Origin: Okeania sp. SIO2B3
GTDB lineage: Bacteria > Cyanobacteriota > Cyanobacteriia > Cyanobacteriales > Microcoleaceae
Direction of reading: 5' to 3'
Length of the DNA: 39,900 nt
Assembly (NCBI RefSeq): GCF_010672525.1
Contig: NZ_JAAHGH010000005.1
Coordinates: forward strand, 208,672 to 248,571
Below the pieces are notes generated by a model. It did not search any database. It had not been told where the DNA came from and worked only from the letters and a program-made list of their open reading frames with translations. The translations under genes and the position numbers were made by a program. Positions 26,302-35,112 of this stretch are shown piece by piece. Positions within the stretch are counted from its first letter, which is position 1. Every line of letters begins with the position of its first letter.

Positions 26302-26870
26302 AATTTATAATTAATTTTAATTTAGATAGAGTCAGAATTAGCAGATAATTAGTAAATATATGTCAGCATTTCCTGCGGAATGTTGCGCAAACAGCTATTA
26401 GCATTTCCTAGGTCATGTTACGCAAATAGCTTTTGAACGTTAATAACTGACTAAGGTTAGCTTGTTACCTTTTTTTTCTGCGGAATGCTCCCCAAACATA
26501 ATTTTGAATTCTCCTTCTAAGATAATAAGTTGATAACTGATAGCTGACTGCTGATAGCTGACTGCTGAATGCTTACAAATATACAAGTTTTGAATCTTTT
26601 GCATTTTAAATATTATCTTCCAGAATGTCAATAGTATGTTGGCAGAAAGAAAGAACCAACGGCAGGGATTTTTAATACATATTAGACGGAATGAAGAAAA
26701 TAATAATAATACTGTTTTTTATCTTCTTGTTATATTGAATCTTTTTGTCCTAGTTTTAACTAATAAATATTAGGAGCTTAACCGATTTTCTGGGACTATA
26801 TGAGCTAGTAGCAATTACTTTCGACTTTTGATTTTTATTATGGGCACGTTGCTCCAAAATCTCATCAAAA
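26302..26870. other. Spacer with dispersed CATTTCCTGCGGAATG repeats
   Basis: Two diverged copies of a ~30-bp repeat (CATTTCCTGCGGAATGTTGC at ~26367 and ATTTCCTAGGTCATGTTACG at ~26403) and a third partial one (~26476). TAGCTGACTGCTGA direct repeats lie near 26541-26570. AT-rich otherwise. No gene seen. Confidence 0.55.
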
Positions 26871-26896
26871 AAATCTCAAAAAATGGAAGATATAAC

Positions 26897-26925
26897 TTGA
26901 CATAGAATACTTGACAAGATATTAT
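26897..26925 (+). promoter_or_regulatory. Near-consensus sigma-70 promoter, unit 1
   Basis: -35 TTGACA (26897-26902), 17-bp spacer, -10 TATTAT (26920-26925). A second TTGACA lies 8 bp after the first, inside the spacer. All 29 positions are kept in the other three units. Confidence 0.65.
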
Positions 26926-27371
26926 AAATATAATGGAAAAGGTGCGCTCATATATAGTAATAAGAGAAGAGCGAAAAACCCCGAAAAATCAGCTTTACCC
27001 TCAGCCTACGAAAATTTAACCACTAATAAATTTCCGGAATAAGTATTGCATGATCAAATAGTAAAGATTCAGGAGATTTAGGTCAGACATATAAATTGAC
27101 TATCAAAGCCAAAATATGTAATTAAATATCTGTACGAAAAATTCTTAAATCAAGAAATATCCCACAAAGAATACTGATTTATAATCTCCAGGTACATCGA
27201 CAATTTTGAGCCAGACTTTTCACAGTAGAAGTAATAGAGAATTTGTAGATGCTCTGGCGCGCGATCGCCTCACAAATCATCAATGGATAAATTAGATTAA
27301 ATAGAAGGGAAAAACAAGTCAAAATTTACTCTGTCTCTGAGTGAAAAATCTCAAAAAATGGAAGCTCTACC

Positions 27372-27400
27372 TTGACATAGAATACTTGACAAGATATTAT
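27372..27400 (+). promoter_or_regulatory. Near-consensus sigma-70 promoter, unit 2
   Basis: TTGACA 27372-27377, 17 bp, TATTAT 27395-27400; same sequence as unit 1. Confidence 0.65.
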
Positions 27401-27855
27401 AAGTACAATGGAAAAGGTGTGCTCATATATAGTAATAATTAAAGGGTAAAAAACCCGAAAAATCAGCTTTACCCTCAGCCTACGAAAATTTAACCACTAA
27501 GAAATTCCCAGAATAAGTATTGCATTATCAAATCTCAAGAAAAAGGAGATGGTAGTGAGATATATAAATTGACTATCAAAGCCAAAATATCTAGTCAAAC
27601 ATCTGTACGAAAAATTCTTAAATCCAGGAATATTCCACAAAGAATACTGATTTATAATCTCCTGGTACATCGACAATTTTGAGCCAGACTTTTCACAGTA
27701 GAATTAATAGAGAAGTTGTAGATGCTCTGGTGGCGATCAGCTCAAAAATAATCAATGGATAAATAGATTGAATAGACGAGAAAACAACTCAAAATTTATT
27801 CTGTCTCTGATTGAAAAATTTCATCAAAAAAATCTCAAAAAATGGAAGATATAAC

Positions 27856-27884
27856 TTGACATAGAATACTTGACAAGATATTAT
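27856..27884 (+). promoter_or_regulatory. Near-consensus sigma-70 promoter, unit 3
   Basis: TTGACA 27856-27861, 17 bp, TATTAT 27879-27884; same sequence as unit 1. Confidence 0.65.
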
Positions 27885-28330
27885 AAATATAATGGAAAAG
27901 GTGCGCTCATATATAGTAAGAATCAAAGGGCAATAAACCCCGAAAAATCAGCTTTACCCTCAGCCTACGAAAATTTAACCACTAATAAATTTCCGGAATA
28001 AGTATTGGATCATCAAATCGTAAAGATTCAGGAGATTTAGGTCAGACATATAAATTGACTATCAAAGCCAAAATATGTAATTAAATATCTGTACGAAAAA
28101 TTCTTAAATCCAGGAATATCCCACAAAGAATACTGATTTATAATCTCCTGGTACATCGACAATTTTTACCACAACTTTCCAGATGATAAGTAATAGAGAA
28201 GTTGTAGATGCTCTGGCGCGCGATCGCCTCAAAAATAATCAATGGATAAATTAGATTGAATAGACGGGAAAAACAAGTCAAAATTTACTCTGTCTCTGAG
28301 TGAAAAATCTCAAAAAATGGAAGCTCTACC

Positions 28331-28359
28331 TTGACATAGAATACTTGACAAGATATTAT
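28331..28359 (+). promoter_or_regulatory. Near-consensus sigma-70 promoter, unit 4
   Basis: TTGACA 28331-28336, 17 bp, TATTAT 28354-28359. Transcription from here would run antisense into the 3' end of the convergent gene ending at 28543. Confidence 0.65.
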
Positions 28360-28542
28360 AAATATAATGGAAAAGGTGTGCTCATATATAGTAATAAGAG
28401 AAGAGCGAAAAACCCAGAAAAATAGGTTTGACCCTCAGCAACACCGAAAATATTATTAGGAGTAATTAAGAGAAATTATTATCTCATCAGAAAATATCTA
28501 GATCGAGAAAAATCCATTTTTCTCCTCTCATCAGTTTGCCTT

Positions 28543-29076
28543 TTAGCCTTTCGTTTTTCCCGTGTCTTCTATAATTAAACCCCCTAGTGTGATGCAACCT
28601 AGTACAAGACTAGAAGCAAACCACCACCACAGCAGAGGTCCTAGTGTCAATGGATTCAATTTAGCCTCAAAATCACCCAACCCCTCATTAAATGGTCTTA
28701 ATGGATCGAAAGGCACAGTCAAGTTTGTGATAAGTAAATTAGTCTCTGTAGAAGTTTTGTCCTTAAAAGTCATTAATTTGGAGACTGTAGTATCGGCATA
28801 CACAGTAGAATATTCCGAAAGTGTAGGTGTTTTTTCCTCTGTAATAGTTAAGCCTCCAGAATTACCAAACACATCATTGAAAGAATTAGGATCTACAGAT
28901 AAATTATACAATACACCATTAAAATTCTGGTCGATAATGCCCCTGACATGAAGAGTATCTTCAGTATCAACTAAGGGTAAGAAAGCCATAGCAGAGTTAG
29001 TTAAAGCGAACAAAGAAACAGCACTTGTAACTGTAGCAACTAGGAGACCCTGAAAAGATAAGTTGAAGTTTTTCAT
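28543..29076 (-). CDS. Secreted protein with C-terminal membrane anchor, unknown
   Basis: 177 aa. Signal peptide MKNFNLSFQGLLVATVTSAV with a likely Ala-x-Ala cleavage near SAMA at residue ~31. The mature part is a Thr/Ser/Asn-rich beta-type domain (VLYNLSVDPNSFNDVFGNSG). The C-terminus has a hydrophobic stretch (LLWWWFASSLVLGCITLGGL) and a short charged tail DTGKTKG. The layout recalls PEP-CTERM-sorted proteins of cyanobacteria, but there is no PEP motif and the tail lacks the usual basic cluster. I do not recognise a family. The gene converges on the promoter-bearing tandem array, which begins ~100 bp beyond its 3' end. Confidence 0.65.
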   Translation of the reverse strand: MKNFNLSFQGLLVATVTSAVSLFALTNSAMAFLPLVDTEDTLHVRGIIDQNFNGVLYNLSVDPNSFNDVFGNSGGLTITEEKTPTLSEYSTVYADTTVSKLMTFKDKTSTETNLLITNLTVPFDPLRPFNEGLGDFEAKLNPLTLGPLLWWWFASSLVLGCITLGGLIIEDTGKTKG

Positions 29077-29369
29077 TTACACTATTTGATGATAGATGCA
29101 GATTGAGTCTGTTGTTTATTCAGATATCTTAGTGTTTCAACTTTACATCAGTAAAATTTCAGTTGCAAGTGTTTTAGGCCAACTTCATTAAATCTTCATA
29201 AATAGAGACTTATTTTTACTAAATTTTCTATATACAAATTTCATAATTCTGTGGCTAATAAAGGCGATCGCTGTAATTATAGAGCTGTTATAAAGACCTA
29301 AGCAAAATCAAGTAATTAATTTGATTCGCTAAAATTTTTACAACAATTGAATTAATTATCACTATAATT
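29077..29369. other. AT-rich upstream region
   Basis: It contains a HIP1 site (~29263) and no gene that I can support. It presumably holds the promoter of the secreted-protein gene. Confidence 0.4.
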
Positions 29370-29663
29370 AGGGTTTGCTGAAAAAGTCTTTTTGCTGGGG
29401 GGGGTAGGAGACAGGAGACAACCCACCCCTAGCCCCTCCCAACCCACCCCTAGCCCCTCCCAGGAGGGGAGGGGGAGACAGGAGAAATGGCTCGGGAGCG
29501 AGGAGGTAGAAGTAAGAATTGTAAGAATGATTTTTCTGCCCAACTATGCACCTAAAATACGCTCCTTTTTGAGTTTTTAGACTTAAACAGGCGCACTGCA
29601 ATTCGACCATAAAAAGGCTAAAACCTTTATCTGTAAATGCTTTGATATTTAATCAGCAAACCC
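29370..29663 (+). mobile_element. R1 element, copy D
   Basis: 294 bp; ends AGGGTTTGCTGA / TCAGCAAACCC; target duplication TAATT (29365-29369, 29664-29668). It lies 1 bp from the stop codon of the GTPase gene, so it sits in that transcript's 3' end. Short frames on both strands across it are chance. Confidence 0.88.
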
Positions 29664-29669
29664 TAATTA

Positions 29670-31577
29670 TTACCCTTGCTGAAGATAATTATCAAACCTT
29701 TCCCGTAATTGTTCAACCGTCAAATTCTGCATCCAATACTCTACCAAAGCATGACCAAAAGCCCAAGCATTCCGGTCTGGTGAAGAAGGATTTTCTAATA
29801 ACAAAGGCCAAAGTGCCAGTAAGTCAAAACTACCTAAATTTGCATCCCCACTTAAGAGGGAAAATAAGTCGTAAGCCATTTGTAACTTACCAATAACCAC
29901 AGGCAACTCTTCAACCGGAATTTTTTCCGCCAGCAAATAAGCTAAAGTTGGCGAACCAGTTGTCAAAGTAGAAACGAACTGTAACACTGGACTTTTTAAC
30001 AAAGCAGTTAACCCCTGAGTAGTCGCCATTTGGAAAGTGTAACGATCTATAATTTTAGCTGCTGCAACAGTACGAACTTCGCGATCGCGCAAAAACCGAG
30101 CCAGACGTAGTTGTTTAGCAGGAGCAATAGCTTCTAGCAAAGACATAGAAATAGCATCAACATTCCAAGCACCTCTATCACTTTTAATATCCCCCGTAAC
30201 CACAGGCAAAACTTGATTACAAAAATCCCCAAATATTTCCGCACGATATTGAGTCGCCTCCCGAATAGACTTTTCCTTTGCGCCTTTACCCCAAACAAAA
30301 TCATAAGGAGGTTGCCATTCTCGGATAGGTCGCAAACGGTCAACTTGGGTAACAATAACAATAGCTGGCAAATCTGCAATTTCCTGTTTCAATTCTTGGA
30401 GAAAGTCTACATCCATTTGTAGTGCAGGGTCGAGAGCAGGAGTAACCAGCAACAATAGATCGGCAGTTTCAGCATAGTCGAGTACAAGTTCCCGCAAGTC
30501 TGGGCGGTTTGCTTGTTCGTAACCTGGTGTATCCCACAAATTGAGAGTCTCTCCAGTTTGCTGCCATTGATAATTTTGAATTTTATCCGTACTAGGTAAT
30601 ACATCCACTTCGGCACGGTCAGCTTGAAACAGAGTATTAATCAAACTACTCTTTCCCGCTCCCGTGCGCCCCACCAACAAAATATTCACAGGTTTTTGCT
30701 CTACAGTTTCAGCAGGTTGAGCTTGTTCAAGAATTTGTTCGAGGGTTTGAGTTTCTGCTTTTGGGAGAGTAGGAGCAGGAATAACAGACTCAGAAAATTC
30801 TAAGTTGTTGCCCCCGTAGAGAGCGATCGCTTGCTGACATAGATTTCGCAATGCCACTTCCCGTAATATCTGACTGAAATTCATCAATAACTGTTGGTTT
30901 GCCTGGTCACTGTAACGCCGACTTGCTAGTTTAGCTGCTGCTGTTACTGGGTTAAGAAACCATTGTGCCCAACCCCAAACTCGGAAAAGTTTCCGTGCAG
31001 AGGGTTCTAATTTACGATATATTTCATATCCCTGATACGCTTGACCGACAGTTATTTGATTCAAAGTTGGAGATAATTTTTGCATCCATCGGTCCATATC
31101 ATCAACGGTACCTCGAATTAGACCGTAAGCTTGGGGAATGTAGATATTGAGCAGAGGATATTTGCCCTCCGGATGGTAAGTATTAGCAACAGCAACTATT
31201 ACTGCTTGACAACGTTGCCAAAATGTTTGCCAGTCTTCCCACAAAGGAAGGTCGTTGCGGGATAATTTCAGAATTTCTTGCAGAGCGGTTTCTACCTGGA
31301 GAGTTGCATCACTTTTTGTGGGTAGAGTTGTGGTGTCATCAGTAAATTCGATTTGTTTGTTAACTTCTGCTATTACCTTTTTCATTTGTTCAACTGCTGG
31401 TCGCGTCCATTTGACTAGCAACCAACGCCATCCCACAAAAAGGAGGATAAATATGCCCCATATCCAGTTTATTCCCCACTGGTTGATTTGCATTCCAGCA
31501 GATATCATCAGGAAAGCTACAACACTAGCAAGGGGAAGAGCTAAAATTACTAATTGCCAAAGTTTTAATCGTACCAT
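29670..31577 (-). CDS. Membrane-associated Era/YcjX-like GTPase
   Basis: 635 aa. Two N-terminal hydrophobic helices (~8-28 and ~38-56) anchor the protein. A long helical region with Trp-rich segments (SRNDLPLWEDWQTFWQRC) runs to ~290. The G domain follows: G1 GRTGAGKSS (303-311), G3 DTPG (349-352), and G4 TQVD (410-413) in place of NKxD. The C-terminal ~200 residues contain a basic helix pair and a hydrophobic stretch similar to the DUF697-type tails of cyanobacterial membrane GTPases. It probably switches a membrane process, but the target is unknown. Single gene, with its stop directly against an R1 element. Confidence 0.82.
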   Translation of the reverse strand: MVRLKLWQLVILALPLASVVAFLMISAGMQINQWGINWIWGIFILLFVGWRWLLVKWTRPAVEQMKKVIAEVNKQIEFTDDTTTLPTKSDATLQVETALQEILKLSRNDLPLWEDWQTFWQRCQAVIVAVANTYHPEGKYPLLNIYIPQAYGLIRGTVDDMDRWMQKLSPTLNQITVGQAYQGYEIYRKLEPSARKLFRVWGWAQWFLNPVTAAAKLASRRYSDQANQQLLMNFSQILREVALRNLCQQAIALYGGNNLEFSESVIPAPTLPKAETQTLEQILEQAQPAETVEQKPVNILLVGRTGAGKSSLINTLFQADRAEVDVLPSTDKIQNYQWQQTGETLNLWDTPGYEQANRPDLRELVLDYAETADLLLLVTPALDPALQMDVDFLQELKQEIADLPAIVIVTQVDRLRPIREWQPPYDFVWGKGAKEKSIREATQYRAEIFGDFCNQVLPVVTGDIKSDRGAWNVDAISMSLLEAIAPAKQLRLARFLRDREVRTVAAAKIIDRYTFQMATTQGLTALLKSPVLQFVSTLTTGSPTLAYLLAEKIPVEELPVVIGKLQMAYDLFSLLSGDANLGSFDLLALWPLLLENPSSPDRNAWAFGHALVEYWMQNLTVEQLRERFDNYLQQG

Positions 31578-31909
31578 TGTCTATATGTATTAATAGGAGA
31601 GTGGGGGAGTCTGCTTTGCTAAATTCAAGCCCCCGCGCATCCCCCAATTTTGGGGGACTAGAGCAAGCAAATTGACTCTTGTCCCCCCCAAAGTTGGGGG
31701 GCTAGGGGGGCAAATTTCAGTTATCAGTTATCAGTTATCAGTTATCAGTAAAATAATTTTTGAAGGAAGTTTAGGGGGAAATTCCTACCAAGGAATGCTG
31801 CGCAAACAGCGATAGGTACTGATAACTGAAATGACAACCCCCTTCTTCTTCCCTCCTGTACAGGCGAACGGCCGTTTGCTTCGGATAACTATCGTTAACG
31901 CCCCTACTC
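31578..31909. other. Spacer with R4 fragment, STRR and hairpin
   Basis: 31613-31719 is an internal R4 fragment (GACTAGAGCAAGCAAATTGA segment) lacking both ends. ATCAGTT heptamers follow (~31719-31750), then one copy of the CCTACCAAGGAATGCTGCGC repeat (~31785), and a GTACAGGCGAACGGCCGTTT hairpin (31858-31881). No gene. Confidence 0.65.
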
Positions 31910-32797
31910 CTAACTCCTGACTCCTGACTCCTGAAAAAAATTAAGCAACGCCTGAGTTGTTTCCTCTGGAGCTTCCTCTGGCAAAAAGTGACCACAGGGG
32001 AAAGCTTGACCTCGCACATCTATTGCTCTTTCTCGCCAAGTTTCCAGTACATCATAACATTTTTCCATCACCCCGCGCTCTCCCCACAACACAAGTAACG
32101 GACATTCTATTCTACTGTTAATATCTTCTGCATCATGTTCCAAGTCAATAGTAGCTGCAGCACGATAGTCTTCACAAGTTCCATGAATACTGGCAGGGTC
32201 ACTAAAACAACGAATGTATTCTGCAATAGCATTCTCAGTAAAAGCAGCTTGGTCATAACTCCACTGTTTTAGTTTGTTGACAAGATAAAATGCCGGGTCA
32301 GAACCGATCATGCGTTCGGGAATATTGTTGGGTTCGAGCAGAAAAAACCAGTGAGAGTAAGCAGTAGCTAGTTGTTGGTTGACAGTTTGAAAAATTTTCC
32401 TGGTTGGTACGATGTCGAGAACTGCTGCTTTTTCCACACAATGAGGGTGGTCGAGTAAAAGGCGATGGAGAACTCTACCTCCACGGTCGTGACCTGCTGC
32501 CAAGAATTTGGAGTAACCTAGAGCTGCCATGACTTCTATTTGGTCTTGGGCAGTAACTCGTTTGGAATAGGTGAGATGTTGAGGATCGGAGGGTGGTTTG
32601 TCACTATCGCCATAACCGCGTAGGTCTGTACAGATGACGGTGAAGTGTTGGGCAAGAGCGGGAGCGACTTTGTGCCACATAATGTGAGTTTGAGGATAGC
32701 CATGTAATAGTAGTAGTGGATAACCTTTTCCGCCTTTGGCTAAATTAATGGTGGCATTGGAAGTGGGTATTTTGTGGTAGGTAAATTGTTCAAACAT
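31910..32797 (-). CDS. Alpha/beta hydrolase of the fluoroacetate-dehalogenase type
   Basis: 295 aa. Alpha/beta-hydrolase landmarks: oxyanion HGYPQT (32-37), RGYGDSDKP (60-68), nucleophile elbow GHDRGGR with Asp104, general-base loop ending CGH with His270, and likely acid Asp128 in AVLDIVPT. The residues that define fluoroacetate dehalogenases are present: the Arg pair in DRGGR (105, 108), the HW pair (149-150) and a Tyr (211) in EDYRA. By family it hydrolyses haloacetates, or small epoxide- or ester-like substrates; halogenated marine compounds are plausible substrates but unproven. The last residues ESGVRS and the stop come from a CAGGAGT heptamer repeat, so the native C-terminus was replaced or extended by STRR DNA. 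It has its own transcript as far as can be seen. Confidence 0.85.
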   Translation of the reverse strand: MFEQFTYHKIPTSNATINLAKGGKGYPLLLLHGYPQTHIMWHKVAPALAQHFTVICTDLRGYGDSDKPPSDPQHLTYSKRVTAQDQIEVMAALGYSKFLAAGHDRGGRVLHRLLLDHPHCVEKAAVLDIVPTRKIFQTVNQQLATAYSHWFFLLEPNNIPERMIGSDPAFYLVNKLKQWSYDQAAFTENAIAEYIRCFSDPASIHGTCEDYRAAATIDLEHDAEDINSRIECPLLVLWGERGVMEKCYDVLETWRERAIDVRGQAFPCGHFLPEEAPEETTQALLNFFQESGVRS

Positions 32798-33206
32798 GAA
32801 AATTTATTTGGGTTGGTGAACAGTAGGAACTGAGATTTATACAATAGACATCTCCGGAGAAGAGGGAGTAGGGGGTAGTAGGGACGTTGCATGCAACGTC
32901 CCTACAGAGTAGGGAAAAATAATTGATAATTTATGGATAATAATTGATTTATTTTTGATTTTTGGAGATGTCTGATAGGAATTGCTTCTACCCATAGACC
33001 GAAATTTTTACTAGAGGTAGGAGCAAGTATAGTTCTGATATCAAGTCTCATTAATTAGCCATAATAAAAATGTTCTTTTCTTAAAGAAGGAATATTTTTT
33101 CCGTCTCTTGGTGCGCGTTCCGCAAGCGAACTCTCGTCGTCGCGGGCTCGCACCGCTTTGTCATACTGAGCAAACAAATTTCCCCTTGTTTCCTACTCCC
33201 TACTCC
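32798..33206. other. Spacer with an R7 element and palindromes
   Basis: It holds R7 (32846-32972), a 45-bp inverted repeat with arms GGTGCG / CGCACC (33110-33154), and a CCCTACT heptamer run (~33188-33222) that continues into the end of the HTH gene. No gene seen. Confidence 0.6.
32846..32972. mobile_element. R7 element, copy 2, with an internal perfect palindrome
   Basis: Ends AGACATCTCC / GGAGATGTCT. Inside is a perfect 28-bp palindrome with arms GTAGGGACGTTGCA (32878-32905). A clean target duplication is not visible (AAT left, GAT right). Confidence 0.72.
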
Positions 33207-33686
33207 CTACTCCCTACTCCCTTTCTGTGAATTTTCATCTACTTCAGAGAATACCCTATGAGTAATTTGTACTTCTGGGTTAATTTCAATCCATAAATTT
33301 GTTTCCTCAGTATGATGAGAATTATGTTGAGAGGGTTGATAGATAATTTTGCAAGGTCCGAGAATATCAGCTTCATGGCATAAATGATGGCGATCGCCCT
33401 GCTGAATATTAATTGCTGGTAAACAAGTGCCGTTTTGATGATTAGCATTGATAACGGTAGGCAATATCTGAATAACTGTTTTGCTTGTACGTTGTCCTTT
33501 ATTCCAAGTACCATCAGGACCACGCCTACCTGGAATAATTTCTGGTATCCCTTGACTATTCAGAGGAATTAGCCAAGATCGTCCTTTTTTATTAGCTCCC
33601 TTAATTCTACCTTCTTTCAGCAATACCCGCACCCTAGCAGTTGAGATATTTAGGAGAAAAGCTGCTTCTGTTGTACCTACTACCAT
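33207..33686 (-). CDS. Excisionase/MerR-like HTH DNA-binding protein
   Basis: 159 aa. The N-terminal ~45 residues are a winged-helix DNA-binding domain of the excisionase type: VGTTEAAFLLNISTARVRVL, then EGRIKGANKKGRSWLIP. The middle part is Gly/Arg-rich (IPGRRGPDGTWNKGQRTSK). The C-terminal ~80 residues contain a His/Cys-rich segment (QQGDRHHLCHEADILGPC) that might bind metal. The last residues (SQKGSRE) and the stop come from a CCCTACT heptamer array, so the end is repeat-derived. It could be a regulator or a relic of a mobile element; no recombinase lies nearby. Confidence 0.65.
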   Translation of the reverse strand: MVVGTTEAAFLLNISTARVRVLLKEGRIKGANKKGRSWLIPLNSQGIPEIIPGRRGPDGTWNKGQRTSKTVIQILPTVINANHQNGTCLPAINIQQGDRHHLCHEADILGPCKIIYQPSQHNSHHTEETNLWIEINPEVQITHRVFSEVDENSQKGSRE

Positions 33687-34437
33687 CTGAAAAAACCATT
33701 ACGAAACACTTATTTTATTAGTATAACGTATAGTAGGCAACAGGCAACAGGCAACAGGGAATAGGGAATAGGGAATAGGGAATAGAAGACAAATTTAGTA
33801 AGATAATTAATAAAGCTTTTATCGTCAACTAAAAGCAATAGCTGAAGTTCGCAGTTCCGACCATAGGAGGCTAGCTGATGGCTGACGGCTGTTTGCGCAG
33901 CATTCCGCAGGAAATGCTTACATTAATAGTGACATTTATCTATATTTTTAATATTGGGTTTAAGACCCCTAAACTTATTTCCAAAAATTAGTAGTCCGTC
34001 TTTATAGCAGACATGAAACCCCCTTGACATTTCCCTTTTTTTCAAAATTTACAACATTTACAACTGATAATTTAAATAACCCCTTCTTCCTTCTTTCTTA
34101 TACCAATTCATTTTAAATATGTCACAAATAGTTTTGCTCCTTTAAATGTTAAATAACTTCCGTAAATTACTGTAGCATCAAAGTTGTTTTGAGCTGATAA
34201 AATCTTAATGCATGACTTTTGTAGGGGCGAATGGCATTCGCCCCTACTTTTGACTTCTGTGAAACGGTATTCCTTCTTCCTTCTTCCTTCTTCAATAATT
34301 TTTGAAAAATTTGCATAAAAATCCTTTCTAGTGCAGATATATATATGGGGACAAAGATTAGGTCTAAGCCAAAATAGTTAGAACTTTGATAAGCTCAACT
34401 CATAACCTTCAACTGTTGTGATAGGAGAGCGATCGCT
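33687..34437. other. Spacer with STRRs, an R6 element and a gene leader
   Basis: CAACAGG then GAATAGG heptamers (33735-33785); a reverse copy of the TTTGCGCAGCATTCCGCAGG repeat (33889-33918); R6 at 34101-34269; CTTCCTT heptamers (~34271-34295). The leader of the sigma-like gene (34300-34437) contains AGGAG at 34423-34427, followed by a HIP1 site and the GTG start. Confidence 0.65.
34101..34269. mobile_element. R6 element with a nested palindrome
   Basis: Ends TACCAATTCA / TGAAACGGTA, with flanks TTA and TTC (imperfect). It contains a near-perfect 27-bp palindrome GTAGGGGCGAATG-G-CATTCGCCCCTAC (34221-34247), which is absent from the otherwise similar partial copy starting at 23671, so it is a separate insertion. 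Confidence 0.72.
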
Positions 34438-35112
34438 GTGGAGGACCAATTACAAAATCTAATTACCCAAATAAAGCAATATCAAAATCCGAGTCCAGCA
34501 CGCCAGAAAGCTATTAATCGTCTATTGATATTAATTCAACAACTCCCTGGACTATATAGTTCGTCCCACCAGGATTATCTGGAGGCTTTTAATCGGACAT
34601 TAGAATGGGTCTGCAAAAATATTCAAAATTTTGAATCTCGGCCTCCTTCTTGGGAAAGAAGCTTTGTTGTCTGGATTAATGGTTATCTGAAATGGCGTAT
34701 CCAAGACTTATATACCCCAGATAACAGATATGAAAGTTTGGATAAACCTATTAGTGATGAAGGAGAAAAACTAACAACTTTAGGAGAAATTTTACCAGCT
34801 AATAGTCTAAGTTTACTAGAACAGAAAATTGCTGAATTGCAAAAAGCAAAACGTCAAAGAAAAGGTGAATATGTGAGGCAATATATTGAGAAAGACCCAG
34901 AAGAAAAGCTCAGTTCATCTCATCCTAAAAAACATCCTGAATGTAATTGTCAAGTATTAGCTATTCAGTTAAATTTTACAGAACCACCAAAGAAAATATC
35001 TGATATTTGCAAAGAAATAAATATTAGTAACCAAACTGTTTATTCCCACTGGAAGCGCAGATGTATTCCATTATTAAGAGAAATCGCTAATCAATTTGGA
35101 GAAGAATTATGA
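34438..35112 (+). CDS. Sigma-70-like / HTH regulatory protein
   Basis: 224 aa with a GTG start; AGGAG lies 10 nt upstream and a HIP1 octamer fills the gap. Residues ~18-100 (RQKAINRLLILIQQLPGLYS, then YLEAFNRTLEWVCKNIQNFE, and WERSFVVWINGYLKWRIQDLY) resemble sigma region 2 with its helix that contacts core RNA polymerase and the -10 element. The last ~60 residues (ISDICKEINISNQTVYSHWKRR) are a region-4-like helix-turn-helix. It is shorter and more divergent than group 1-3 sigma factors. Its stop overlaps the DUF1822 start (ATGA), so the two are translationally coupled. It may be an alternative sigma factor or a DNA-binding regulator derived from one. Confidence 0.7.
   Translation: MEDQLQNLITQIKQYQNPSPARQKAINRLLILIQQLPGLYSSSHQDYLEAFNRTLEWVCKNIQNFESRPPSWERSFVVWINGYLKWRIQDLYTPDNRYESLDKPISDEGEKLTTLGEILPANSLSLLEQKIAELQKAKRQRKGEYVRQYIEKDPEEKLSSSHPKKHPECNCQVLAIQLNFTEPPKKISDICKEINISNQTVYSHWKRRCIPLLREIANQFGEEL

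Larger units (their letters stand above)
26874..28445 (+). repeat. Four tandem 475-484 bp non-coding units, each with a promoter
   Basis: Repeat starts, measured at the CTTGACATAG landmark, are 26896, 27371, 27855 and 28330 (steps 475, 484, 475). The fourth is cut short at ~28445. Units 1 and 3 resemble each other (GAAGATATAACTTGAC), as do 2 and 4 (GAAGCTCTACCTTGAC), giving an A-B-A-B order with a 959-bp dimer. Internal blocks are also shuffled between units. Each has TTGACA-17 bp-TATTAT followed by AT-rich DNA and a conserved AAAATCAGCTTTACCCTCAG block. A tiny frame after the promoter (ATGGAAAAGGTG...) has a different length in each unit (28, 13, 14 and 30 codons), arguing against a conserved peptide. 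Most likely it produces repeated non-coding RNAs; this is inference. Confidence 0.9.

Noticed and set aside
26874-28445. Possible CRISPR-like array
   Set aside because: The units are ~480 bp, contiguous, and similar along their whole length. There are no short repeats alternating with unique spacers and no cas genes.
28543-29076. PEP-CTERM exosortase substrate
   Set aside because: It has a C-terminal helix, but no Pro-Glu-Pro motif and no Arg/Lys cluster at the end.
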